Part shown: positions 45,874 through 54,343 of the stretch, in pieces
How the letters are laid out: every line of letters begins with the position of its first letter
Numbering within the stretch: position 1 is the first letter of the stretch
Assembly (NCBI GenBank): GCA_964454645.1
Contig: CAYVTM010000001.1
Span: 590,204-654,203 of the forward strand
Source of the DNA: CAYVTM01 sp964454645
Lineage (GTDB): Bacteria > Bacteroidota > Bacteroidia > Sphingobacteriales > Sphingobacteriaceae
DNA: 64,000 bases
Reading direction: 5' to 3'
Translations under genes and position numbers: made by a program
The notes under the pieces: generated by a model
What the model was told of the DNA's origin: nothing
Seen by the model: the letters and a program-made list of their open reading frames with translations, nothing else
Databases searched by the model: none

Positions 45874-46611
45874 TTATTCTATGCTAAATACTTGCGGTGC
45901 ATTTTGAAGGAAGAGCAATTGCTTGGCCTGGTCTTCCATAATAGCCCCATAACCATCGTTCAAATCGATTTTATTAACCCCATTGAACCATTGATCCAAA
46001 GCTACTTTAATGTTTACTTCTGTCGTAGAGTTTTCAGATACCTGGATATTCAAATTTTTCAATTTGATATAAACCTGATTCGGAGTTTTTCCCAAATGAA
46101 TTCCAAAACCGCTGTTGCTCCCATTTTCTCTCTTGAAAACTCCATCCATCATCATAAAGTGATAACCGCCTCCCAACACATGCGGCCAACCCATATCGTT
46201 ATCAGCCGGATTATTTCCCAATCCCAACAAAACATTCCGTACCGTATCAATCCCAAATACAAAGGATACTTCGGTATAGGTTCCGTCGGGAATCTGCTCG
46301 AACTGATAATTCACTTTACCCGAAGGATGTTGTGAAAGGTTAAAAAGTTTATACATGTTTACATCATAGCCTGTCCCATCGGATTTATGTAAGGTCAACT
46401 TCGAGATATAATATTTTAAGGATACTATTTTGTAGAGATTCCCCCGTTCGTTTACATAAATAAGACTGTCGGGAGCTAATTCTAATATTTCCCCATCTAC
46501 CGTATGTGTAAATACTACATTTACTTTACCCGGCTCCGGATCATCTTGACAGGAGATCACCAAGACCATCAAACCCAAAAGAAGAAATTTAATTGTATTC
46601 ATTGTTTTCAT
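45874..46611 (-). CDS. MbnP-family copper-binding lipoprotein
   Basis: 245-residue lipoprotein: signal and lipobox LVISC (Cys about 21). The MbnP fold motif FTHTVDGEILELAPDSLIYVNERGNLYKIVSLKYYISKLTL is followed by FVFGIDTVRN and the conserved GWPHVLGGGYHFMMMDG, which contains a Trp that is a candidate for oxidation to kynurenine. Two ATG codons (46611 and 46602) are possible starts. It lies directly upstream of the diheme MauG/MbnH-like gene, one operon. Copper uptake or storage is inferred from homologues. Confidence 0.8.
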   Translation of the reverse strand: MKTMNTIKFLLLGLMVLVISCQDDPEPGKVNVVFTHTVDGEILELAPDSLIYVNERGNLYKIVSLKYYISKLTLHKSDGTGYDVNMYKLFNLSQHPSGKVNYQFEQIPDGTYTEVSFVFGIDTVRNVLLGLGNNPADNDMGWPHVLGGGYHFMMMDGVFKRENGSNSGFGIHLGKTPNQVYIKLKNLNIQVSENSTTEVNIKVALDQWFNGVNKIDLNDGYGAIMEDQAKQLLFLQNAPQVFSIE

Positions 46612-46754
46612 AACGCTTTAATAAGCCAAAACTGTACCACCTTTCCCCTATTATTTTCAAATATAAAAAAATATTCAATTAAAGACAAATATATCTTTAA
46701 TTATTTTATTTATCCATTAAAATGGAATTTAAAGATAAATATCCTCGAATACCG

Positions 46755-46762
46755 TAAATTTG
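46755..46762 (+). promoter_or_regulatory. -7 promoter box of the ABC exporter gene
   Basis: TAAATTTG matches the -7 consensus, 19 bases before the ATG at 46782. A TTTA at 46728-46731 with 23-base spacing is the best -33 candidate. Confidence 0.5.
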
Positions 46763-46781
46763 CGGGCAATAATAAATATCT

Positions 46782-48602
46782 ATGGCTCGACAACGATTAA
46801 ACAGCGGCAGTAAACAAGAGGAAGAGCTTCCGAAAGCAAAACTGAACAAGAAATCCATCAAGAATCTTTTCATTCTCATCAAATACCTGAAACCTTATAA
46901 GGGAAAATTCATCTTAGGAATATTTTTCCTGATTGTTTCGAGCTTATCGGGATTAGTATTCCCGAAAGCGATGGGGATGTTGATTGATGCAGCCACCGGA
47001 CAGGCAGGTACGGGTTTTGCTATGTCTATCAATAGCATTGCAATCGTTTTATTAGGTGTACTGCTCCTTCAGGCGACCTTTTCATTTTTCCGCATTATTT
47101 GGTTTGTAGAAGTTGCCGAACGTGCGCTCGCCGATATTCGTAAAGACACTTATTTTAAACTCATCACTCTGCCGATGCGTTTCTTTTCGCAACGTCGTGT
47201 GGGGGAATTGAACAGCCGCATCTCTGCGGACCTATCCCAAATTCAGGACAGCATAACCACTACTCTCGCAGAAATATTAAGACAGTTTATCACTTTTATA
47301 GGTGGTGTAATAGCATTGAGTTTAGTCTCCGGAAAACTTACGTTAATGATGCTCGGAATTTTTCCGGTAATGGTAATTATTGCAGTAGTTTTCGGAAAAT
47401 ACATTCGCGGTATTTCCCGAAAAGCGCAGGATCGTTTGGCAGATTCGAATGTAATCGTTGAAGAAACCCTGCAAGGAATCTCTAACGTGAAGGCCTTTAC
47501 CAATGAGTCTTTCGAAGCATCGCGTTATAAAAATGCCATTGCCGAGGTTGTCAAACTTGCCTTGCGCGGAGCAAAATTCAGAGGCGCATTTGCCTCCTTC
47601 ATCATCTTTTGTTTGTTTGGCGCTATCGTAGCAGTGGTATGGTACGGAGCCATCCTTGTACAACAAGGAATAATCAGTATGGGCGATCTTACTTCCTTTA
47701 TTTTATACGCTACATTCGTGGGTGCTGCTATGGGAAGCTTTGCCGAACTCTATGCTCAACTGCAAAAAACTGTAGGTGCTACCGAGCGTGTGATTGAATT
47801 ATTGCAGGAAGAAAACGAGAATATCACTTTTAATGAAAATCAGCGGATTGAGAAAAAGATTGAAGGCAGCATCAGCTTTAAAGATGTAAACTTCAGCTAT
47901 CCTTCGCGTAAAGAAATAGAAGTACTGAAAGGAATTTCATTTACTGCTAAACCGGGAGAGAAGATCGCACTTGTCGGCCCCAGCGGTGCAGGTAAATCTA
48001 CCCTTGCTTCGATGATTTTACGTTTTTACGATCCCGATTCCGGGGCGATTTACTTCGACAACCAAAAAGCAGAAAATTATACTTTAACGGATATACGCAA
48101 GCAAGTAGCTATCGTACCGCAAGATGTATTACTCTTTGGCGGAAGTATTGAAGAGAATATTGCTTATGGAAAAATTGATGCAAGCAAAGAAGAAATTATT
48201 TCCGCCGCCCGTCGTGCCCATGCCGACCGGTTTATTAATACTTTCCCCGAAGGCTATCAAACTCTTGTCGGGGAACGCGGCGTTAAACTTTCGGGTGGAC
48301 AACGTCAACGCATTGCGATTGCTCGCGCATTATTGAAAAATCCGGCGATTTTAATTTTGGATGAAGCAACCAGTTCGCTTGATTCCGAATCGGAACGCCT
48401 GGTACAAGAAGCCTTGGAAGAGCTGATGAAGAACAGAACCTCCATCATCATTGCCCATCGTCTGGCTACCATCCGTCAAGCTGATAAAATTATTGTAATC
48501 GATCAGGGGAAAGTAGTGGAAAGCGGCACACATGAAGATCTGTTGCAATTGGAAGACGGGTTGTATAAATACTTGAGTAAACTGCAGGTTGTTAATGACT
48601 AA
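46782..48602 (+). CDS. ABC transporter with fused membrane and ATPase domains (MsbA-like)
   Basis: Half-transporter of 606 residues that works as a homodimer. The N-terminal ABC transmembrane type 1 domain has six helices (about residues 40-330). The nucleotide-binding domain has Walker A GPSGAGKST near residue 400, Q-loop VAIVPQDVLLFGGS, signature LSGGQRQR near residue 503, Walker B ILILDEATSSLD, and H-loop IIAHRLAT. The closest named relatives are MsbA/BmrA-type exporters of lipid A core or drugs, but the substrate cannot be set. It has its own promoter and overlaps the end of the ppx-like gene on the other strand by 4 bases. Confidence 0.92.
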   Translation: MARQRLNSGSKQEEELPKAKLNKKSIKNLFILIKYLKPYKGKFILGIFFLIVSSLSGLVFPKAMGMLIDAATGQAGTGFAMSINSIAIVLLGVLLLQATFSFFRIIWFVEVAERALADIRKDTYFKLITLPMRFFSQRRVGELNSRISADLSQIQDSITTTLAEILRQFITFIGGVIALSLVSGKLTLMMLGIFPVMVIIAVVFGKYIRGISRKAQDRLADSNVIVEETLQGISNVKAFTNESFEASRYKNAIAEVVKLALRGAKFRGAFASFIIFCLFGAIVAVVWYGAILVQQGIISMGDLTSFILYATFVGAAMGSFAELYAQLQKTVGATERVIELLQEENENITFNENQRIEKKIEGSISFKDVNFSYPSRKEIEVLKGISFTAKPGEKIALVGPSGAGKSTLASMILRFYDPDSGAIYFDNQKAENYTLTDIRKQVAIVPQDVLLFGGSIEENIAYGKIDASKEEIISAARRAHADRFINTFPEGYQTLVGERGVKLSGGQRQRIAIARALLKNPAILILDEATSSLDSESERLVQEALEELMKNRTSIIIAHRLATIRQADKIIVIDQGKVVESGTHEDLLQLEDGLYKYLSKLQVVND

Positions 48603-49483
48603 TGGTTATAACCATTGTCCTTGATTAAGTGCACAATAATTCCATCTACCAATCCGACTTTCGGAACATGCATGGTCTTTACGGCTGCCCATTTCATAAT
48701 GCTCAAATAAATTTCTGCTGCCGGAATAATTACATCCGCACGATCCTGATTCAAATCCAACAATTGAATACGCTCTTTCAATGAATAGGAATTCAGAAAA
48801 ATATATAAAGTTTTGAGTTGTTGATAAGAGACGGGGTCTGAATCCTTAATGCCTGATAAACGATGTAGCTTATTGATATTACCTCCGGTACCTATACCCT
48901 GCAAAGCTTGTCCCGGAAAAGTATGTTCCTTGATCCAGCTTTTCATCAACTTCCATTCACTCTCATGGTCCTGATTATCGAGCATACGAATGGTCCCGAT
49001 ATTGAACGATTTCGATGCAACCACTTTATTTTTACTGAAAACAGAAATCTCGGTACTGCCTCCTCCCACATCCACATAAATATAGGATTTTGAAGGGTCG
49101 AGTTTTTCTTCAATATGGGACGAATAAATTATTTGCGCCTCTATATTTCCGGGGATGATATCGATGGAAATATTCGCCTGCTTTTGAATGTGTTTTACTA
49201 CCTCTGCTCCGTTCGATGCCTCGCGCATTGCCGAAGTAGCACAAGCCATATAATCCTGCACTTTAAACACATCCATCAGATTACGGAATGCAAGCATGGT
49301 CTGACAAAGCTCCTTTACTTTTTTGTCCGACAATTTCCCATGTAAAAAAGCATCGTCGCCCAAACGTAAGGGCACACGCAAAAGCGTATCTTTTTTATAA
49401 GTGAGCTTTCCTTTGTTCTCAACAATATTTGCAATCAACAAACGTACTGCATTCGATCCGATGTCTATAGCCGCGTATCTCAA
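48599..49483 (-). CDS. Exopolyphosphatase / Ppx-GppA family phosphatase
   Basis: Splits terminal phosphates from polyphosphate or pppGpp. 294 residues, the short single-module form lacking the C-terminal HD-like half of E. coli Ppx. The ASKHA fold is shown by AAIDIGSNAVRLLI at the N-terminus and YVDVGGGSTEISVF near residue 140. The start codon is TTG (49481-49483), placed right before the conserved AAIDIGSN, so a later start is unlikely. It lies 11 bases downstream of ppk1, so synthesis and degradation of polyphosphate are encoded together. Confidence 0.88.
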   Translation of the reverse strand: MRYAAIDIGSNAVRLLIANIVENKGKLTYKKDTLLRVPLRLGDDAFLHGKLSDKKVKELCQTMLAFRNLMDVFKVQDYMACATSAMREASNGAEVVKHIQKQANISIDIIPGNIEAQIIYSSHIEEKLDPSKSYIYVDVGGGSTEISVFSKNKVVASKSFNIGTIRMLDNQDHESEWKLMKSWIKEHTFPGQALQGIGTGGNINKLHRLSGIKDSDPVSYQQLKTLYIFLNSYSLKERIQLLDLNQDRADVIIPAAEIYLSIMKWAAVKTMHVPKVGLVDGIIVHLIKDNGYNH

Positions 49484-49494
49484 TACTCTAAAAA

Positions 49495-51570
49495 TTAATT
49501 ATGATCCCTCAGATAGTTGTAAATATCTCTTTGTGCACGGTGATTTTCTCCACGAGTAACTCTATAACTGTTCTTCTGCGAAGCATCAATCTTCCTTGCT
49601 TTGGTATTATCTTTCCATTGTAAATCGAGCAGATATTTTATTTCTTTCCGTATATCGGCATTCAACACAGGGAAAGCCACCTCCACCCTGTTATCCAGAT
49701 TTCGGATCATCCAATCGGCAGAGGAAACATACATCAATTCCTTCCCATTATTTTCAAAGATAAATACCCGGGTATGTTCCAGAAATTTATCAACGATACT
49801 AATGACTTCAATATTTTCGCTCAAGCCTTTCATCCCCGGAATCAAACAGCAAATACCCCGGATAATCATCCGAATCTTTACCCCTGCCCGGCTAGCCTCA
49901 TACAACAAGTCAATCAGTTTAGTATCGGCCAGGCTATTTAATTTAATAAATATTCCCGATGCTTTCCCTGCTTGAGCATGTTTAATTTCATTCTCAATCA
50001 GCACATATATTTTCGTACGCATATCCAGGGGTGATACCATTAAATAGGTATATTCCCCCCGAATGGTATTTTTCTCTAAAGATGAAAATACTTTAACCAT
50101 CTCTGATGTGATGGAAGTTTCTTTGGTCAGCAATACGTGGTCGGCATAAACTCTTGCCGTTTTCTCGTTAAAATTACCGGTCGATAAAATACCATAATGC
50201 TGCATTTTATTTTTCTCGCGACGTGTAACCAGGCACATCTTAGCATGTACTTTTTTCCCGGGTACACCGTGTAAAACTTTTACCCCTTCTTCCGTAAGCT
50301 TCTGATTCCAGTATATATTATTCTCTTCATCGAAACGGGCTTTCAATTCCAGTACGACGGTTACTTTCTTCCCATTCCTAACGGCATTAATCAAGGCATT
50401 GACTATTCTCGAATTTTTCGCCACCCGGTAGAGAGTCATTTTTATCGAAACCACTTTAGGATCGATTGCCGCTTCACGCAAAACACGAATGATATAATCG
50501 AAAGAATGATAGGGCAAATGTAACATATAATCTCGTTTACTAATCTCTGCCAATATGCTGTGTGCCCTGTTCAGGTTATTAATTTCGAGCGGAGGTATTG
50601 GACTATATTCCAGATCGGGACGGTTCACATTCGGAAAGTCCATGAAATCTTTAAAGTTATGATAACGACCTCCGGGAATGATACTATCCGGAATCAGATT
50701 CAATTTCTGAATCAAAAAGTCGAGCATATCCTGTGGCATCCCCTCATCATGAACAAATCGTGTGGGCTTGCCTTTCTTTCGTTGTTTCAAACTTTTGGAA
50801 AGCGACTCTATCAGGTTCATAGATAAATCCAGATCGCTGTCCAACTCCGCATCACGCGTCAGCTTAATGGTATATGCCTCAAAATCCCGATAATTGAAGA
50901 TCGAAAAAATATCTTCCAAACAATAACGAATAACATCTTCGAGCAGGATTACAAATTTCAACTGATTCGTTTCCGGTAAAATCAAAAAACGCGAAATAAT
51001 ATCGGTAGGCAATTCGATTAATGCCATCTTATATTTTAAGGGAGTATCCTTGTTGTATAATTTGATAAACAGATAAATTGCTCTGTCTTTCAGAAAAGGG
51101 AAAGACTTATTCTTCTCGATCATTACCGGAACCAATGCCGGCAAAACTTTTTCTCGGAAATATTCTTTCACAAAATTCCCACGGGTAACATTCAGTTGTT
51201 TCTCGTTAATAATAAAAATCTTTTCTTCTGCCAGGGCGGAAATCAAAATCTTATTATAGAGGTTATCGAACTTCTGCTGCTGTTCGATGGCAATTTTTTT
51301 AATCTGTTTTAAAACTTTTTGTGGATTATAACCCGGTATCGGTTTCCTCACCGTCTTACTATACTCGATAATACGAGCAAGGGAAGCTACGCGAACACGA
51401 TAAAATTCATCGAGATTATTAGAAAAAATCCCCATAAACCGTATGCGTTCTATCAATGGCACCGTAGAATCTTTGGCTTCCTGCAGCACACGATCGTTAA
51501 ATGATAACCAACTAATCTCTCTGTCGATATATGTATTGGGAATATTTTTAGTCCCGCTCTGTTTAATCAT
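49495..51570 (-). CDS. ppk1: Polyphosphate kinase 1
   Basis: Reversibly makes inorganic polyphosphate from ATP. It has 691 residues with all PPK1 domains. The N-domain begins YIDREISWLSFNDRVLQEA, followed by the head domain. Two PLD-like C-domains have VHAKMCLVTRR (phosphorylated His) and LSTGNFNEKTARVYADH, and the second carries LEHTRVFIFENNGKE and SSADWMIRNLDNRVEVAFPV. Full length, ATG start. Probable operon with the exopolyphosphatase gene. A terminator upstream (51648-51684) separates it from the H1-like gene. Confidence 0.96.
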   Translation of the reverse strand: MIKQSGTKNIPNTYIDREISWLSFNDRVLQEAKDSTVPLIERIRFMGIFSNNLDEFYRVRVASLARIIEYSKTVRKPIPGYNPQKVLKQIKKIAIEQQQKFDNLYNKILISALAEEKIFIINEKQLNVTRGNFVKEYFREKVLPALVPVMIEKNKSFPFLKDRAIYLFIKLYNKDTPLKYKMALIELPTDIISRFLILPETNQLKFVILLEDVIRYCLEDIFSIFNYRDFEAYTIKLTRDAELDSDLDLSMNLIESLSKSLKQRKKGKPTRFVHDEGMPQDMLDFLIQKLNLIPDSIIPGGRYHNFKDFMDFPNVNRPDLEYSPIPPLEINNLNRAHSILAEISKRDYMLHLPYHSFDYIIRVLREAAIDPKVVSIKMTLYRVAKNSRIVNALINAVRNGKKVTVVLELKARFDEENNIYWNQKLTEEGVKVLHGVPGKKVHAKMCLVTRREKNKMQHYGILSTGNFNEKTARVYADHVLLTKETSITSEMVKVFSSLEKNTIRGEYTYLMVSPLDMRTKIYVLIENEIKHAQAGKASGIFIKLNSLADTKLIDLLYEASRAGVKIRMIIRGICCLIPGMKGLSENIEVISIVDKFLEHTRVFIFENNGKELMYVSSADWMIRNLDNRVEVAFPVLNADIRKEIKYLLDLQWKDNTKARKIDASQKNSYRVTRGENHRAQRDIYNYLRDHN

Positions 51571-51647
51571 ACCTAAAAAAGGTTCTTATTTTATCTCTAT
51601 CTGCTTAAAGCTAAGAAAATTCAGCTTCTCTTTCGATAAGGATAAAC

Positions 51648-51684
51648 AAAAATAGCCCTGATATCACTATCAGAGCTATTTTTT
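51648..51684 (-). terminator. Intrinsic terminator of the H1-like gene
   Basis: Sixteen-base arms with one mismatch (AAAAATAGCCCTGATA with TATCAGAGCTATTTTT), 4-base loop. Located 46 bases downstream of the H1-like gene on the minus strand. The A/T-rich stem ends could make it bidirectional, but no plus-strand gene ends nearby. Confidence 0.75.
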
Positions 51685-51730
51685 AAATTAATAATGTGTT
51701 AATTAATTATTAACACTTAAAAGCGGTATG

Positions 51731-52192
51731 CTATTTCATATCACCACCTGTAGCCGGAGCCGCAGGTTTAGTTACTTTTTTTTTAGCTGCTTTTTTTTTG
51801 GCTGCTTTTTTAGGAGCCACTTTCTTAGCTACTTTTTTCTTAGCAGCCGCTTTTTTAGGAGCTGCTTTCTTCACAGCTTTTTTAGCCACTTTTTTCTTAG
51901 CTGCTGCTTTTTTAGGAGCCGCTTTCTTCACAGCTTTTTTAGCCGCTTTCTTAGGAGCTGCTTTTTTTGCTACTTTCTTAACAGCCTTCTTAGCAACTTT
52001 TTTCACAGCTTTTTTAACTGCCTTTTTAGGAGCCGCTTTTTTCACAGCTTTCTTAGGAGTTGCTTTCTTAGCTGCTTTTTTAGGAGCCGCTTTTTTTGCT
52101 ACCTTTTTCTTAGCAGCCGCTTTTTTAGGAGCCGCTTTCTTAGCGGCTTTCTTTGGTGCCGCTTTTTTTGCAGCTTTTTTTGCTTTTTCCAT
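51731..52192 (-). CDS. Histone H1-like Lys/Ala/Pro-rich DNA-binding protein
   Basis: 153-residue protein built almost entirely of AAKKAAPKK-type repeats, ending in a short TKPAAPATGGDMK tail. This matches the C-terminal-domain-like histone H1 homologues of bacteria (HctB/AlgP type). It would be extremely basic and unfolded, binding DNA or polyphosphate. The start MEKAKKAAKK at 52192 is chosen; the frame is open a further 26 codons upstream, which would add a non-repeat basic segment. It lies next to the ppx/ppk1 polyphosphate pair. The repeat number probably varies between strains. Confidence 0.85.
   Translation of the reverse strand: MEKAKKAAKKAAPKKAAKKAAPKKAAAKKKVAKKAAPKKAAKKATPKKAVKKAAPKKAVKKAVKKVAKKAVKKVAKKAAPKKAAKKAVKKAAPKKAAAKKKVAKKAVKKAAPKKAAAKKKVAKKVAPKKAAKKKAAKKKVTKPAAPATGGDMK
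51765..52192. repeat. Low-complexity tandem repeats coding for AAKKAAPKK units
   Basis: Imperfect 12-36 base repeats of GCTGCTTTTTTAGGAGC type on the plus strand, covering the whole H1-like gene. They code for Lys/Ala/Pro units and contain several T runs of 7-9 bases. Expected to be prone to repeat-number change. Confidence 0.8.
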
Positions 52193-52462
52193 GTTTTTTT
52201 GTTTTAAGGATTGTTGATTAATTGATTTTGGTTTTTTATTGTTTTTCCGGAATCTGCTCATCGATATCACATCAGGGAGAATTCCAAAAACTTTTCACTT
52301 GTTAAGAATGAAAATATTTTTTCAGATTGACCTCATTTTTATATTATCAGTATAATCTGTTAATTTCATGTTGGAAAAAATTTGTAACCTTGTCAATAAA
52401 AAATACTATTACAAAAATAAAATTATTTACAATAAAAACTATAATAAAAAAAAGTTATTAAC

Positions 52463-52954
52463 ATGCCAACATTCGACATAGTAAATAAAGTTGATGCACA
52501 ACTACTCGATAATGCAATCAACAATGCAAAAAAGGAGATCATCAATCGCTATGATTTTAATGATTCCAAAACAAGTATTGAACTCGACAAGAAGCTTAAT
52601 ATCATTAGCATCGTAACAGAAAACGAGATGCGTATAAAAGCAATTGAGGATGTTATTATCTCTCGTGTTATGAAGCAAGGCATCGACCCGAAAACATTAG
52701 ACTTCGGGAAGGAACATAATGCCTCCGGAAATATGTTGAAAAAAGATATTAAAATTAAGGAAGGTATCGATAAAGAAGAGGCAAAAAAGATAATTAAGGT
52801 AATTAAGGACTCGAAATTAAAAGTGGAAGCTTCTATCATGAACGATCAATTACGTGTAAGCGGAAAAAAAATAGACGACCTGCAAGAAGTAATTTCTTTA
52901 CTGCGTAATCAAAGTTTCGAGGTACCTTTGCAGTTCATCAATATGCGCTCATAA
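52463..52954 (+). CDS. YajQ-family nucleotide-binding protein
   Basis: Two ferredoxin-like domains in 163 residues: FDIVNKVDAQLLDNAINNAKKEIINRYDF...SIELD at the N-terminus and the C-terminal RVSGKKIDDLQEVISLLRNQSFEVPLQFINMRS motif typical of the family. Homologues bind cyclic di-GMP or nucleic acid. No regulated partner is apparent. It stands alone, with about 270 non-coding bases upstream, and converges with the beta-barrel gene, overlapping it by 6 bases. A box TAACCTTG (one mismatch to -7) lies about 70 bases before the ATG. Confidence 0.93.
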   Translation: MPTFDIVNKVDAQLLDNAINNAKKEIINRYDFNDSKTSIELDKKLNIISIVTENEMRIKAIEDVIISRVMKQGIDPKTLDFGKEHNASGNMLKKDIKIKEGIDKEEAKKIIKVIKDSKLKVEASIMNDQLRVSGKKIDDLQEVISLLRNQSFEVPLQFINMRS

Positions 52955-53491
52955 GCCAAGTCCGATACCAAAACGTATAATCGGGTTCGAATAAGGTGTA
53001 TAGGCAGTTTCCGTAAGATTAAACAAAACCATTATATCGAAAGATGAATTGGAATTACTTCCAAACATCTGCCGGTATCCGCCTCCTACAAACCAACTGC
53101 CAACGGTACGTCTCCGACTGTCTAAAGTTGCATTGACAGGATTGATATATATATATTCCAGATCGAGCAGTTCATATTCGCTATGGGCTATTAAGAAAGG
53201 GGGGAGCATATAATTCCCAAAAACTTTTCCTCCATAGTTATTGAAATTAAAATCAATCTTCTGTGCCGGATCTTTGTATTGGTAATACTGATAAATAGCT
53301 CCTACTCCTGCTGTCAGACGCTCATTAATCCGGTAACCGATCGTTGGAGAAACAGCAACCGAACTTTCGCGCGAAGAAAATCCCGCTCCGAAATTCCCTC
53401 CTAATACAACCCGGTCCCAGGAAAAACCTGTTTGTGCCTGTACACTTACATTCAGCAAAACGATACTTAGTAGTAAAGTGATTCTTTTCAT
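52949..53491 (-). CDS. Outer-membrane beta-barrel protein, function unknown
   Basis: Exported protein of 180 residues. The signal peptide is MKRITLLLSIVLLNVSVQAQ from the ATG at 53491; an upstream in-frame ATG (53509) would add six residues before it. The rest is glycine- and aromatic-rich beta strands (VVLGGNFGAGFSSRESSVAVSPTIGYRINERLTAGVGAIYQYY), ending FGIGLGL. No family is named. It overlaps the end of yajQ-like on the opposite strand by 6 bases. The 257 bases upstream contain the hsp20 terminator and no credible gene. Confidence 0.78.
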   Translation of the reverse strand: MKRITLLLSIVLLNVSVQAQTGFSWDRVVLGGNFGAGFSSRESSVAVSPTIGYRINERLTAGVGAIYQYYQYKDPAQKIDFNFNNYGGKVFGNYMLPPFLIAHSEYELLDLEYIYINPVNATLDSRRRTVGSWFVGGGYRQMFGSNSNSSFDIMVLFNLTETAYTPYSNPIIRFGIGLGL

Positions 53492-53684
53492 ATATCTCTG
53501 TTTGTACAAATATGAAATAAAAAAAACATATTAAAAATTTCATTTTGAGCAGCCGGGGTTTTCGGTTGTATTCCAATTTTCATATTCTGACAAAAGCTTT
53601 GCATGCCATATGTTTTTTACCGCGGAGATCTCAGAAAAATATTCCTTCAATTGTACTGAACATGAAACAGACAGGATCTCCAGG

Positions 53685-53723
53685 GTTAAAAAAAACGGCA
53701 TACTCAATATCTTAAGTATGCCG
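53685..53723 (-). terminator. Intrinsic terminator of hsp20 gene
   Basis: Nine-bp perfect stem CGGCATACT / AGTATGCCG (53696-53704 with 53715-53723), 10-base loop, followed on the minus strand by a run of eight T. It begins 25 bases after the hsp20 stop. Confidence 0.8.
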
Positions 53724-53748
53724 CTCACTTATTAACCCAAACCCTACA

Positions 53749-54183
53749 TTATGAAATGTGAATTTCTCTCGTTTCGTCTGAAGCTTCATTCTTTTGAATG
53801 CTTAACTTCAACACTCCGTCCTGGTACTCTGCTTTGATTCCTTCGGCCTTTATATTATCGGGCAAGGAGAAGGATCGCTTAAAGCTGCTGTAGCTATATT
53901 CTTTGCGTACAAATTTTCCTTTCTCTTCCTCTTTATTTTCCGATTTCTTCTCGGCTGAAATGGTTAAGATGTTTTTCTCCAAAGCGATTTTGAAATCTTC
54001 TTTCGCTAATCCCGGTGCTGCCAGCTCAATCTTAAAAGTGCCTTTATCTTCAACAATATTTACGGATGGCAGGGTGTTTGTGAAAGGTGTATTCATCACA
54101 TTTTCGAATACATCACTGAACAAGGGAGCAAATACCGAATCGAATGCTCTGTTGTAATCGTTTTTAAATTTTACTAACGCCAT
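53749..54183 (-). CDS. Small heat-shock protein, Hsp20/alpha-crystallin family
   Basis: ATP-independent holdase chaperone of 144 residues. The alpha-crystallin domain covers about 38-135 (PSVNIVEDKGTFKIELAAPGLAKEDFKIALEKNILTISAEKK, then FKRSFSLPDNIKAEGIKAEYQDGVLKLSI). A short C-terminal tail has I-x-I/V-like residues (REIHIS). It has an unusually clear Shine-Dalgarno, AAGGAG at 54193-54198 in plus coordinates, 9 bases from the ATG, while most genes here lack one; this suggests strong translation, as expected for a stress gene. Upstream (54184-54343) no known heat-shock box was recognised. Confidence 0.93.
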   Translation of the reverse strand: MALVKFKNDYNRAFDSVFAPLFSDVFENVMNTPFTNTLPSVNIVEDKGTFKIELAAPGLAKEDFKIALEKNILTISAEKKSENKEEEKGKFVRKEYSYSSFKRSFSLPDNIKAEGIKAEYQDGVLKLSIQKNEASDETREIHIS

Positions 54184-54192
54184 AATTTATGT

Positions 54193-54198
54193 CTCCTT
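54193..54198 (-). promoter_or_regulatory. Strong ribosome-binding site of hsp20
   Basis: AAGGAG on the minus strand, 9 bases from the ATG. It decides the start and stands out because Shine-Dalgarno sequences are weak elsewhere in the window. Confidence 0.65.
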
Positions 54199-54343
54199 AT
54201 TTTTTTAATTTTTATATTCATGTACTTATCTGTACGCCGAATACATATCAATGAAGATGCCATTGAACAAAGTCATAAATAATTGAGACAAAAAGTCTTA
54301 TAGCTAAAAAACATTCAGACTAAATAGCAGTTTTCCTTCGGAT

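Noticed and set aside
51765..52192. Tandem repeats that might be a CRISPR array
   Set aside because: Units are short, imperfect and coding, with no spacer-like unique segments.
51798..52217. Long open frame of Ala/Phe repeats on the plus strand opposite the H1-like gene
   Set aside because: It is the antisense reading of the Lys/Ala repeats; the codon pattern forces an open frame. The H1-like reading on the minus strand has a terminator and a known family.
53540..53728. Open frame on the minus strand downstream of hsp20
   Set aside because: It starts inside the hsp20 terminator stem, has no recognisable family and no ribosome-binding site.
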